A stretch of 64,000 nt of DNA from Halobacillus karajensis (lineage in GTDB: Bacteria; Bacillota; Bacilli; Bacillales; Halobacillaceae). Under the pieces are notes generated by a model, which was given only the letters and a program-made list of their open reading frames with translations, was not told where the DNA came from and did no database searches. The stretch lies in contig NZ_FNWW01000006.1 of NCBI RefSeq assembly GCF_900108515.1, positions 1-64,000 of the forward strand, written 5' to 3'. Shown piece by piece: positions 7,526 to 15,591 of this stretch (within the stretch, counting starts at the first letter, position 1; each line of letters starts with the position of its first letter). The translations under genes were made by a program, and so were the position numbers.

Positions 7526-7978
7526 ATGTCCACACCATTAAAAGACCGATTGGATACTGAAGAGTTAAGTTCATTAAAGACGGCGGCCATTCTTGAATTC
7601 ACGGAAGAATTGTTTGAATCTGATCAGTATCAGTTGTTGGAAGTGATTGATTCTGATCAGCAGCAATTGTTCATCGTAAATCGTAATGAACGTACGTTAA
7701 CGGTGCTTAGTCTTTCACAGGATATGGCTTTGAAGAAAGAAACATTGTTTACAGATCGGATTATTTCTATGAAAGAATACTTTGAGGAATACAGTCTTTC
7801 AGAAAATACGCCTCCTCGAAAGATCGAAATTACTTTCATGGAGGGGCGAACACTATTAATTGAACCCGTTACTTCCAAAAAACAAAATCAAGACTATCAG
7901 AGACAAGATATTCTTACCCAAGTAGAAGAAGATTTTGAGAATTTAATAGCCGCTTTAAAGAGTATTGTCATTTTGTAG
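7526..7978 (+). CDS. Unknown protein (150 aa)
   Basis: The start at 7526 is set by a perfect AAGGAGGT at 7511-7518 with a 7-nt gap; the ATG at 7508 would put the RBS inside the gene. The product is acidic and soluble, with alternating predicted strands in the middle (residues about 35-110, including LFIVNRNERTLTVLSL) and helices at both ends. No signal peptide or membrane segment is visible and no family is recognised. It is followed by its own terminator. The upstream gap 7267-7525 shows no other gene. Confidence 0.6.
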   Translation: MSTPLKDRLDTEELSSLKTAAILEFTEELFESDQYQLLEVIDSDQQQLFIVNRNERTLTVLSLSQDMALKKETLFTDRIISMKEYFEEYSLSENTPPRKIEITFMEGRTLLIEPVTSKKQNQDYQRQDILTQVEEDFENLIAALKSIVIL

Positions 7979-8010
7979 ATCGCGATGACCTTTCTTTTCT
8001 TGAGTTAAAG

Positions 8011-8058
8011 AGAAATCGAGGCTGTGATGAGGACAATCAATCCCCTCGGTTTCTTTTT
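8011..8058 (+). terminator. Rho-independent terminator
   Basis: The stem AGAAATCGAGG / CCTCGGTTTCT is followed by TTTTT. Confidence 0.75.
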
Positions 8059-8161
8059 TGTTATGGTCTCCATTCTCTGATACGATTTTGTACTAGAATG
8101 GGCGTTATTTCTAATTTGAAATAATATATATAGGTGTCGTTAGGAGAAAGGAGAGGGGCAA

Positions 8162-9058
8162 GTGTATTCGTACATATTACTTATATTTGTAGTGATTTTT
8201 TATGCAGGCAATATATTAATGGGGAAAGCGATGAATGATTTACCACCATTTACAATCGCTTTTTTCAGGCTTTTTGCAGCCTTTATATTCTTGCTCCCAA
8301 TTGGCTATCGAAGGGCATTAAAAGCAAAGCCCGTATTCTTGAAGCATTATAAGCCTTTACTAGTCATGACAATTACTGGAGTGGCTTTTTTTAATACATT
8401 TATTTATGCGTCTCTACAGTTCACATCAGCTACAAATGTAGCGGTGCTTGAAACGATTATTCCGGTTTTAACCGTTATTTTAAGCAGCGTCGTCCTTAAA
8501 GAAAGGTTAACAAAATTACAACTGGCTGGAGTTTTCCTTTCTTTTTGTGGAGCCCTTGGGGTGGTGGTTAATGGGAACATTTGGCAATTGGCTAAGATGG
8601 ATTGGAATATAGGGGATATCATTATGGTTGGAGCGATTATTTGCTGGGCTGTTTACTCCATGATCGTAAAGGAAGTGGTGCATCTCTTCCCGCCACTCGG
8701 AGTGCTTCTGGTCATGACGGGAATCTCCTTAATCGTATTAATTCCTTTTGTGACATTGGAATGGATATCTCTCGGTGTGCCGCCATTATGGAATTTTTCA
8801 AATATTATAGGTTTTTTATATTTAGGTATCTTTCCCTCTTTAATAGCTTTGCTGTTTTATAATCACGCTGTCGCCCACCTTGGTGCATCAAAGGCTTCTA
8901 TTTTTTTGAACCTTCTCCCAGTGTTTACAATGGCTGGTGCCTATATATGGCTAGGGGATGAGATCTCAATGGTGCAGATCATAGGTGCTGGGACCGTTAT
9001 TTTGGGGGTTGTGTTTACTACACGTCCTCAGAAAGTGAAAGAAAAAATAGGCGTATAA
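8162..9058 (+). CDS. DMT-superfamily (EamA) transporter
   Basis: A 298-residue integral membrane protein with ten predicted helices in two EamA repeats (about 1-130 and 145-285). It shows the usual features: FRLFAAFIFLLP in helix 2, a TSATNVAVLETIIPVLTVILS stretch around helix 4, and a short basic cytosolic tail. EamA proteins export metabolites or amino acids, but the substrate cannot be read from sequence. GTG start at 8162 behind GGAGAAAGGAGAGGGG. Single gene. Confidence 0.9.
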   Translation: MYSYILLIFVVIFYAGNILMGKAMNDLPPFTIAFFRLFAAFIFLLPIGYRRALKAKPVFLKHYKPLLVMTITGVAFFNTFIYASLQFTSATNVAVLETIIPVLTVILSSVVLKERLTKLQLAGVFLSFCGALGVVVNGNIWQLAKMDWNIGDIIMVGAIICWAVYSMIVKEVVHLFPPLGVLLVMTGISLIVLIPFVTLEWISLGVPPLWNFSNIIGFLYLGIFPSLIALLFYNHAVAHLGASKASIFLNLLPVFTMAGAYIWLGDEISMVQIIGAGTVILGVVFTTRPQKVKEKIGV

Positions 9059-9195
9059 AACGAAGATACCGAGGAATATTAAGGGAAAGCAGTTTTCGGA
9101 CTATTATCAACCTATTACACTCACTCAAGCTGTACAAGTGATTTTGCAACGTTTTATAGCGAATTCAGTTAAAAAAGCTTGTTGGGGGTGAAATT

Positions 9196-9306
9196 ATGGC
9201 TTCAAACACGTTGATCGACTTATTTAAACTGTTTATTGATTCCATCCACCTCTTAGCCTTTCTTGTTTTCTCCATGATTTACGTGTATCAGTCTAAAAAA
9301 GGATGA
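9196..9306 (+). CDS. Small single-span membrane protein (36 aa)
   Basis: A 36-codon gene with a strong RBS (GGGGGTGAA, 9184-9192) and a good terminator 9 bp after the stop, so it is probably real despite its size. The protein has an N-terminal amphipathic part, one membrane helix (IHLLAFLVFSMIYVY) and a SKKG tail. No function can be assigned. The upstream 9059-9195 contains no other gene. Confidence 0.6.
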   Translation: MASNTLIDLFKLFIDSIHLLAFLVFSMIYVYQSKKG

Positions 9307-9314
9307 CCATTTTC

Positions 9315-9343
9315 AAAAAAACCGCTTCGGCGGTTTTTTATTT
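9315..9343 (+). terminator. Terminator of the 36-aa gene
   Basis: A perfect 10-bp stem AAAAAACCGC-TTCG-GCGGTTTTTT with a UUCG tetraloop. Confidence 0.9.
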
Positions 9344-9602
9344 TAAACTGGATATTATTCATTGGCTGCTTATTAAGCTGCAGAAAGAAACCTTTCTCTT
9401 CTTGGGTTGAACTTTGCTTAAGCTTATTTGGTTGGGTATAGAATAAAATGTTTAGAAAAGAGTTTTTTTGGAATCATCGGTTTAATTACCTCTACGAAAC
9501 TTCTAAAAAGTAAAATAATAATAATAAATTCGACAAAAAATCGTAACTTCCCTGTTGCATCGCTAGATTTCAAATGTTATGATTACAAATGTATTCAATA
9601 AG

Positions 9603-9618
9603 AGTTGTTCGAACAACT
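9603..9618. repeat. 16-bp perfect palindrome upstream of tRNA-Gly
   Basis: AGTTGTTCGAACAACT is fully self-complementary and lies 38 bp before the tRNA. It could be a cruciform, an operator or a processing hairpin. The rest of 9344-9655 holds no gene. Confidence 0.4.
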
Positions 9619-9655
9619 TGATATAGTCGGCTTCAGCTAATGAAGTATTCCCTAA

Positions 9656-9729
9656 GCGGGTGTAGTTTAATGGTAAAACCTCAGCCTTCCAAGCTGATGA
9701 CGAGGGTTCGATTCCCTTCACCCGCTCCA
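9656..9729 (+). tRNA. tRNA-Gly (anticodon UCC)
   Basis: A 74-nt tRNA with encoded CCA. Acceptor stem GCGGGTG / CACCCGC, D-arm with TTTAATGGTAAAAC, anticodon loop CTTCCAA giving TCC, T-arm GAGGG-TTCGATT-CCCTT, discriminator T. It reads glycine GGA/GGG codons. It stands alone and shows no sign of integration beside it. Confidence 0.95.
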
Positions 9730-9858
9730 TTGATATTATTTATACTTATGTGAACCAACGCAGTGTTTCGTTAAATGGGTAACGAAGCATTGCGTTTTTT
9801 ATTGATGTAAATTGGATAAACCCTATAATAGACCTGTAGATCGAAGGAGGAATCCATT

Positions 9859-11568
9859 GTGAAACAATTACAGCAGTATCTAAAGCAAATAGATGGTAAA
9901 AGTTATAAAGCTTATAAGCAAATTCAAGGAACTTATTCATTTGAGCGCTATGATTTAATGATTGATTATGTACAAGGAGACCCTTTTGCCGCTCCTTCTA
10001 AGATTAGGATAAGGGTTCCTGATCGTGAACGGAAAATACGGCGAGAATGGATAGGTGAAGCTCGCAGAAGGTTCTATGCGGAAGATACAATCACCAGGGC
10101 AGTTGCAAAAACTATTCATAAGACCCAGACAAGTGTGAAAGGTTCTGGCAAGAGCGGGATGGTCGCGATTGATCAACCAGGGCAGGAAATCTTGGAGCGG
10201 ACAGCTGTTTCGCTAAGAGATCAGGAGATGATCATTTGTCTGACAGTCGGTTTGCCTGCTAATGGAAGACGTATTAATGGCAAACAAGCAGAAAAACTTT
10301 TCTTTTCTATTATTCCGGAAATATTAAAGCAATCCGTCTTTTCAATAAAGGACCATGAGATTGAATCTGCTTGTCGCCTCGCCGATCAACATCAGGCCAT
10401 TTTGAATGAGATGAAAAAGAATGACTGGATTTCATTTATTGCGGATGAGTCCATTCTTCCAAGAGAAAGCGGGGTCAGTCAGCGGCCGATGAAAGGATCT
10501 GTCCCGTTCCAAAGTCCTGAAGAGAACCGAGTTTCCATCGAGATTCCACATAGGGAAGAGCCGTTATCAGGAATGGCTCTTAAACGTGGGATTGTGTTGA
10601 TTGTTGGTGGTGGTTACCATGGTAAAAGTACCCTCTTGAATGCGATCGAACGTGGCGTGTACCCTCATATTGTAGGGGATGGCCGCGAGTATGTTCTGAC
10701 AAATCCTTCTGCTGTGAAAGTGAGAGCGGAAGATGGACGTCAGGTATCGACCGTCGATATTTCTCCGTTTATAAAGAATTTGCCGCACGGGACAGACACC
10801 ACTGCCTTTTCTACAGAAAATGCGAGTGGTAGTACTTCTCAGGCAGCAAACGTCATCGAAGCATTGGAAGCAGGCGCGTCAAGTCTGTTGATTGATGAGG
10901 ATACGAGTGCCACGAACTTTATGATTCGGGATGAACGTATGCAGGAACTTGTGGTTAAAGAGAAAGAACCTATTACACCATTTATCGATAAAATCAAGCA
11001 GATGCGTGATGAACTGGGAGTTTCCACAATTCTTGTTATGGGTGGCTCAGGTGATTATTTCAACGTCGCTGATGATGTGATCATGATGGATCAGTACTCC
11101 CCTTACAATGTGACGGAAAAAGCAAAACACATTGCGGGCAAATATCCAAACGACAGGATTGCTTCTTCTGAGGAGACGTTTGGCCGTGTACCGAAACGGT
11201 CCTTTGCTCCTCAAAGTCTCCAAACCCGTAAAGGGAAGAAAGAGAAGGTTCAGGCTAAAGGGATGAAAAAAATCCTCATGGGCCGTGAAGACATTGCATT
11301 GGATTATGTAGAGCAGCTTGTAGATGCATCCCAAACTAGGTTAATCGCTGACTTATTACTCCATTTAGATAAAAAAGGGGTGTTAAAGCAGGGGGACTCC
11401 TTAAAAGTTCTGCTCGATAAAATAGAAGATCAGTTTGATCGAGAAGGGCTTGCTTCCTTTGCCCCATTTAGAGACCAACACCCGGGTGAACTGGCTCGAC
11501 CGAGGCGATTTGAAATTGCTGCTGCCCTCAACCGAATCAGGACAGCTAAAGTTAAAGATATTAGATAG
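9859..11568 (+). CDS. Predicted ATPase of the ABC class (COG3044)
   Basis: A 569-residue soluble protein matching the COG3044 family. The Walker A is GGGYHGKST at about residues 248-256 and a Walker B-like LLIDEDTSATNFM is at about 345. Unlike transporter ATPases it has a long N-terminal domain (1-240) and no membrane partner. Its biochemical role is not established. GTG start at 9859 with AAGGAGG at 9844-9850. queG follows 17 bp after the stop, so the two are probably co-transcribed. Confidence 0.85.
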   Translation: MKQLQQYLKQIDGKSYKAYKQIQGTYSFERYDLMIDYVQGDPFAAPSKIRIRVPDRERKIRREWIGEARRRFYAEDTITRAVAKTIHKTQTSVKGSGKSGMVAIDQPGQEILERTAVSLRDQEMIICLTVGLPANGRRINGKQAEKLFFSIIPEILKQSVFSIKDHEIESACRLADQHQAILNEMKKNDWISFIADESILPRESGVSQRPMKGSVPFQSPEENRVSIEIPHREEPLSGMALKRGIVLIVGGGYHGKSTLLNAIERGVYPHIVGDGREYVLTNPSAVKVRAEDGRQVSTVDISPFIKNLPHGTDTTAFSTENASGSTSQAANVIEALEAGASSLLIDEDTSATNFMIRDERMQELVVKEKEPITPFIDKIKQMRDELGVSTILVMGGSGDYFNVADDVIMMDQYSPYNVTEKAKHIAGKYPNDRIASSEETFGRVPKRSFAPQSLQTRKGKKEKVQAKGMKKILMGREDIALDYVEQLVDASQTRLIADLLLHLDKKGVLKQGDSLKVLLDKIEDQFDREGLASFAPFRDQHPGELARPRRFEIAAALNRIRTAKVKDIR

Positions 11569-11585
11569 AAAGGAGGTGTGTCAGG

Positions 11586-12719
11586 GTGGATTTTCATCAG
11601 TTTAAAGAAGAGGTCATTGCCCACAGTAAAGAAATTGGAATTGATAAAATTGGTTTTGCTTCCGCCGATGTTTTCGGTGAGTTGAAAGCACGACTAAAAA
11701 GGCAGCAGGAACTTGGCTATCAATCCGGATTTGAAAAAGGTTCTGTTCAAGAGCGTACGGAACCTGGCCGACTGCTTCCTGGTGCCCAGTCAATCATTTC
11801 CATCGCCCTGGCTTACCCTTCCAAAATGCACGATGCCCCTAAAAGTAAAAAAGGGGATCGGCGCGGGATTTTTTGCCGAGCCTCCTGGGGGCAGGATTAT
11901 CACAACGTCCTGCGCGACCGTCTTCACCGTTTAGGAGCTTTTTTACAGGAGAAATTTCCTGAGGTAGAGTTGAAAACCATGGTGGATACGGGGGAATTAT
12001 CAGACCGCGCGGTAGCTGAACGTGCGGGTATCGGTTTCAGTGGAAAAAATTGCGCCGTGATCACACCGGAATTTGGATCATATGTATATCTTGGGGAACT
12101 CGTTACAAATATTCCGTTCGCCCCTGATGACCCTGTGGAGGACAGTTGCGGAGACTGTAATATTTGTGTCGATGCCTGCCCGACTGATGCGCTTGTGCAG
12201 GGGGGACAGCTCAATGCTCAAAGGTGTATTGCTTTTTTAACACAAACGAAAGACTTTCTGCCGGATGAGTTTCGTACTAAAATCGGAAACCGACTTTATG
12301 GCTGTGACACATGTCAGACGGTCTGTCCTAAAAACCGAAAAAAAGATTTTCATAATCATGAAGAATTCGAACCAGATCCTGACGTGGTTAAGCCGAGATT
12401 GACTCCTTTATTATCGATTTCCAACCGTCAGTTTAAAGAAAAGTTTGGGTTTATCTCCGGATCATGGCGAGGAAAGAAGCCGATTCAAAGAAATGCGATT
12501 TTAGCTCTTGCTCATTATCGTGATGAAACGGCTATCGATGAACTGATTCGTTTGATGAAAGAAGATCCGCGTCCAGTAATTCGAGGAACAGCAGCCTGGG
12601 GGCTTGGTAAAATTGGGAATCCTGAATGCTTCCAGGCAATTGAAGAGGCGAAGAGATTGGAAGAAGATGAGAAAGTGCTTTATGAAATGGAGAAAGGGCT
12701 CCAGTTTTTGGAACAATAA
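11586..12719 (+). CDS. queG: Epoxyqueuosine reductase QueG
   Basis: It reduces epoxyqueuosine to queuosine in tRNA (position 34 of Asp, Asn, His and Tyr tRNAs) using cobalamin and two [4Fe-4S] clusters. The sequence shows the catalytic-domain segment DTGELSDRAVAERAGIGFSGK, then two cluster motifs, CGDCNICVDACP (about residue 188) and CDTCQTVCP (about 240). A C-terminal HEAT-like repeat region (about 300-377) probably binds tRNA. Length 377 fits the longer Bacillus form. GTG start behind AAAGGAGGTG. It equals B. subtilis yhbA, which also lies upstream of yhbB and trmL. Confidence 0.93.
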   Translation: MDFHQFKEEVIAHSKEIGIDKIGFASADVFGELKARLKRQQELGYQSGFEKGSVQERTEPGRLLPGAQSIISIALAYPSKMHDAPKSKKGDRRGIFCRASWGQDYHNVLRDRLHRLGAFLQEKFPEVELKTMVDTGELSDRAVAERAGIGFSGKNCAVITPEFGSYVYLGELVTNIPFAPDDPVEDSCGDCNICVDACPTDALVQGGQLNAQRCIAFLTQTKDFLPDEFRTKIGNRLYGCDTCQTVCPKNRKKDFHNHEEFEPDPDVVKPRLTPLLSISNRQFKEKFGFISGSWRGKKPIQRNAILALAHYRDETAIDELIRLMKEDPRPVIRGTAAWGLGKIGNPECFQAIEEAKRLEEDEKVLYEMEKGLQFLEQ

Positions 12720-12792
12720 ACGATTGTGCCTTTTCAATGGAGTAAAGCTTTTGTATAATAGAAAAAACTGTTAAAAGAAGAAGGGGTTGAAT

Positions 12793-13341
12793 ATGAACCA
12801 TCAATCGTTCTTATACTACGACACTTTCGAAACTCCTTTGGGTTCAATGACTATCCTAGCCAATGATGAGGGAGTATGTCGAATCGATTATGGACATTAT
12901 GAAGACCGGCTTGCTGCCTATCAATCTTGGAAAAAGAAACATTTTCTCAAAGGGGAGCTCGTCTATGACCCCGAACAAAAGTATGTAGCACAAACGAAAG
13001 TCGAATTAACGGATTACTTTGCGGGAGAGCGTAAAGAATTCCATGTTCCGTTGAACTGTTACGGAACTGATTTCCAACGTCAGGTTTGGCGGACCCTTCT
13101 CCATCAAGTGCCATATGGTGAAACACGTTCCTATAAAGATGTTGCTTCCTCTATGCGCGCCCCGAAAGCAATTAGAGCCGTAGGAGGAGCCGTGAATCAG
13201 AACCCCTTTTCCATTATAGTTCCATGCCACCGAATTATCGGTAGTAACGGTAAATTGGTCGGTTATGCCGGCGGTTTAGATAAAAAGCAAAAACTGCTGG
13301 AATTTGAAAAAGAGCATCAAACTATAAAGCAAAATCAATGA
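12793..13341 (+). CDS. ogt: Methylated-DNA-protein-cysteine methyltransferase Ogt
   Basis: A suicide repair protein that moves the methyl group from O6-methylguanine or O4-methylthymine in DNA onto its own cysteine. The active-site motif is IVPCHRII, with acceptor Cys at about residue 145, followed by the usual GYAGGLDKKQKLLEFE. A helix-turn-helix (YGETRSYKDVA) precedes it. ATG 12793 follows AAGAAGGGG; a TTG at 12787 would overlap that site. Single gene between queG and yhbB. Confidence 0.93.
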   Translation: MNHQSFLYYDTFETPLGSMTILANDEGVCRIDYGHYEDRLAAYQSWKKKHFLKGELVYDPEQKYVAQTKVELTDYFAGERKEFHVPLNCYGTDFQRQVWRTLLHQVPYGETRSYKDVASSMRAPKAIRAVGGAVNQNPFSIIVPCHRIIGSNGKLVGYAGGLDKKQKLLEFEKEHQTIKQNQ

Positions 13342-13416
13342 AGCAGCCTCTATGGCTGCTTTTTTGAATTCATGTCCTTTCTTCCTTGTCATAAGATGTA
13401 AGAGGAGGGGAGAGGC

Positions 13417-14286
13417 ATGAGCCATACATACAAGCTGCAAGTCTATTGGGAAAAGGTTATGGACCGTCTTAGTGAACAAGAGGATGAATTATGGTTGAGA
13501 CAAAAAGTGGCGGGTTTAGAAGAAAGAGGGCATCAGCTTCAGAGAATGACTTTTCACATTCATCCCTATCACCGGATCGCCTATGAAAATCAAACAACTA
13601 TACATTATCTGTTACATCTTTCTCTGCTTATTAAATCGGGGAAAATGAATTTCTTAGAAGAAGGGTATTACGTAGGCAGAGCCCATTTTCTCGGGGAAGA
13701 CTGTATTCATCACAGGGTGATGACGGAAAGGTGGGGGAAAGGTCAATCCTCCAAGCCTTTGCCGTCTGATTTTATCGACAAATCAGAGAGAAGTTTGTCT
13801 CGCTTTACTTACAATCGAAGGGAAGCTGTCCGTTACGCCGACCGTTGGTGGGACAGCTATAATCCTCAGTATAAGAGTTTCGATGTTGATTGTACGAACT
13901 ACGTATCCCAATGCTTACGGGCAGGGGGAGCTCCTACATGGGGGGCACCGAACCGAACGAAGGGGTGGTGGTATGGGAGCGGAACATGGAGCTACAGTTG
14001 GTCTGTGGCTCATGCGCTAAGGTGGTACTTAGGGGGAGCAAGACAAGGACTCACGGCCACAGAAGCTTCCACGGCAGACCAGCTTTCCCCGGGAGATGTA
14101 ATTTGTTACGACTTTCAAGGAAACGGAAGGTTTGATCACAATACCTTCGTCGTTAAAAAAGATGCGAACGGAATGCCGCTTGTCAATGCTCACACCTCTA
14201 ACAGCCGGCATCGTTATTGGGCGTATGAAGATTCAACCGCTTATACGCCTGATATTCAGTATAAATTTTATAAAATTGATGGGTGA
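13417..14286 (+). CDS. yhbB: YhbB-like putative amidase-domain protein
   Basis: A 289-residue protein whose C-terminal 150 residues form the putative amidase domain (Amidase_6 type, papain-like). It has YNRREAVRYADRWW, DCTNYVSQCLRAGG with the likely nucleophilic Cys, and FDHNTFVV with the likely His. The N-terminal 130 residues are helical and basic. No signal peptide is visible, so if the target is peptidoglycan, access is unclear. RBS GAGGAGGGGAGAGG. Its position between queG and trmL matches B. subtilis yhbB, which supports the name. Confidence 0.85.
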   Translation: MSHTYKLQVYWEKVMDRLSEQEDELWLRQKVAGLEERGHQLQRMTFHIHPYHRIAYENQTTIHYLLHLSLLIKSGKMNFLEEGYYVGRAHFLGEDCIHHRVMTERWGKGQSSKPLPSDFIDKSERSLSRFTYNRREAVRYADRWWDSYNPQYKSFDVDCTNYVSQCLRAGGAPTWGAPNRTKGWWYGSGTWSYSWSVAHALRWYLGGARQGLTATEASTADQLSPGDVICYDFQGNGRFDHNTFVVKKDANGMPLVNAHTSNSRHRYWAYEDSTAYTPDIQYKFYKIDG

Positions 14287-14295
14287 AGACTATGG

Positions 14296-14325
14296 TATAA
14301 TAGTTTAGTTAACTATGACTAAACT
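14296..14325 (+). promoter_or_regulatory. -10 box followed by an 8-bp inverted repeat before trmL
   Basis: TATAAT (14296-14301) is followed by AGTTTAGT (14302-14309) and, after 8 nt, its reverse complement ACTAAACT (14318-14325), just before the RBS. The trmL transcript would start inside it. Operator or 5' mRNA hairpin. Confidence 0.4.
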
Positions 14326-14337
14326 GAGGTGAAACGA

Positions 14338-14814
14338 ATGCCCAACCATATTGTTCTCTTTCAACCAGAAATTCCTGCAAATACAGGGAATATTGCCCGT
14401 ACATGTCTGGCTACCCATAGTGAACTCCATCTGATTCGTCCACTCGGGTTTTCGACAGATGATAAGATGGTTCGTCGAGCAGGGCTGGATTATTGGCATA
14501 AGGTTCAGGTGAATTATTACGATTCTATCCAGGAATTGTATGAGGGTTACTCTGAGGGAGAGTTTTATTATATCGAGAATTTTGGTACAAAATCTTATGC
14601 GGACTTTGACTTTAGTGATACCGATAAGGACTTGTTTTTTGTCTTTGGCCGCGAAAGTGACGGGATTCCGAAAGAATTGCTGGAGGGATTGGATGATCGT
14701 TGTTTAAGAATACCAATGACGGATCAGGTCAGGTCTTTGAACTTATCCAATACAGCCTCAATCATTCTTTTTGAAGTGTTGAGGCAGCAAGGGTACCCCA
14801 ACTTAATCAAATAA
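14338..14814 (+). CDS. trmL: tRNA (cytidine/uridine-34 2'-O)-methyltransferase TrmL
   Basis: A SPOUT-family enzyme that methylates the ribose of wobble base 34 in two tRNA-Leu isoacceptors. The 158 residues match the family length. The start NHIVLFQPEIPANTGNIART, the FGRESDGIP loop and the knot segment RSLNLSNTASIILFEVLRQ are diagnostic. The ATG at 14338 has GAGGTGAA upstream; an in-frame GTG at 14329 overlaps that RBS. B. subtilis cspR is the equivalent gene. Confidence 0.93.
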   Translation: MPNHIVLFQPEIPANTGNIARTCLATHSELHLIRPLGFSTDDKMVRRAGLDYWHKVQVNYYDSIQELYEGYSEGEFYYIENFGTKSYADFDFSDTDKDLFFVFGRESDGIPKELLEGLDDRCLRIPMTDQVRSLNLSNTASIILFEVLRQQGYPNLIK

Positions 14815-14846
14815 AAAAGACGGCCTGATTCGGTCGTCTTTTTTCA
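14813..14846 (+). terminator. Terminator of trmL
   Basis: The stem AAAAAAGACGGCC / GGTCGTCTTTTTT starts within the trmL stop codon. Confidence 0.85.
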
Positions 14847-14914
14847 TGAAAAGCTATAGTGAGGTAAATATAATAGTCTTACGAGGATGAGGTCCGTTTG
14901 TTTTGGCCAAAAGA

Positions 14915-14946
14915 AAAACGCACCCGTCTTGGATGCGTTTTTTGAG
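14915..14946 (-). terminator. Terminator of the minus-strand small gene
   Basis: On the minus strand AAAAACGCA pairs across CCAAGACGGG with TGCGTTTTT, then a T-rich tail. It lies 3 bp after the stop of the 31-aa gene. Confidence 0.7.
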
Positions 14947-14949
14947 TGA

Positions 14950-15045
14950 TTATTTTCTTGGGCTGCCAGGTTTTGTATCATACCCGGCACTGAAAATAGC
15001 AGTCAGAAATGCGACACAGACAAGAATAATTAATGTTACGTTCAT
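14950..15045 (-). CDS. Small membrane protein (31 aa), minus strand
   Basis: A 31-codon gene with a perfect RBS (AAAGGAGGACC) 6 nt before its ATG and a terminator right after the stop. The protein is one hydrophobic helix (VTLIILVCVAFLTAIFSAGY) with a short polar tail DTKPGSPRK. It is too short for normal ORF calling. The opposite-strand frame over it has no good RBS and is rejected. Function unknown. Confidence 0.6.
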   Translation of the reverse strand: MNVTLIILVCVAFLTAIFSAGYDTKPGSPRK

Positions 15046-15229
15046 GAATGGTCCTCCTTTATGTAGCCAGACAGCATTGCTAATTTGTATTATAAACCAT
15101 TTTCTTATGGATGTGAATTGTTTGTCCGGTTAAATTTATTCTTCGCTTAATGACATGTGCCTATACGTAAAGGTAGACATTTACATAGGGTGAAGAGTAG
15201 GTGAATAACCAAGACTGGATGGGAGGAGC

Positions 15230-15490
15230 ATGAATTTGTATCAATATCCCTATTATTATCCGTATCCAATCGAAGAAGACTTTCGAAATGATGATGAACG
15301 GTATTTCTTTTTAGGTCCTTTTGCTGGTGGATTACTCGGTGGTTTCATAGGTGGAGCTCTGGCGCCTGGTTTTTATGGAGGGTATGGTCCACCGCCACCT
15401 CCATATTATGGTGGCCCGGGTCCTGGGCCTGGAGCCGGACCTGGCCCTTATGGGTATAACCGTCCTCCTTATTATGGTGGGCCCTGGTAA
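15230..15490 (+). CDS. Gly/Pro/Tyr-rich small protein, possibly spore-surface
   Basis: An 86-residue protein. The N-terminus is Tyr/Pro rich, the middle has a glycine-zipper-like hydrophobic stretch (GPFAGGLLGGFIGGALAPGF), and the C-terminal half is repeats of Gly, Pro and Tyr such as PPPPPYYGGPGPGPG. Such composition is common in spore coat and cell-surface proteins of Bacilli. Strong RBS GGGAGGAGC and a strong terminator support expression. A weak SigK-like promoter may lie upstream (TACG at 15164, CATAGGGTG at 15184); this is only suggestive. Confidence 0.6.
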   Translation: MNLYQYPYYYPYPIEEDFRNDDERYFFLGPFAGGLLGGFIGGALAPGFYGGYGPPPPPYYGGPGPGPGAGPGPYGYNRPPYYGGPW

Positions 15491-15497
15491 TATAAAT

Positions 15498-15533
15498 GCC
15501 CCTCATGAAATTGTTCATGAGGGGCGGCTTTTG
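15498..15533 (+). terminator. Strong terminator
   Basis: The stem GCCCCTCATGAA / TTCATGAGGGGC with ATTG loop, then GGCTTTT. Confidence 0.85.
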
Positions 15534-15591
15534 GTTAGAATGATCTTTCTTTCAATAAAAAATGCTTATGAAGGAGTGTGTCCTTAAACCA

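Noticed and set aside
14903-15133. 76-codon plus-strand frame
   Set aside because: TTG start without RBS, runs through the terminator and antisense to the better-supported 31-aa minus-strand gene.
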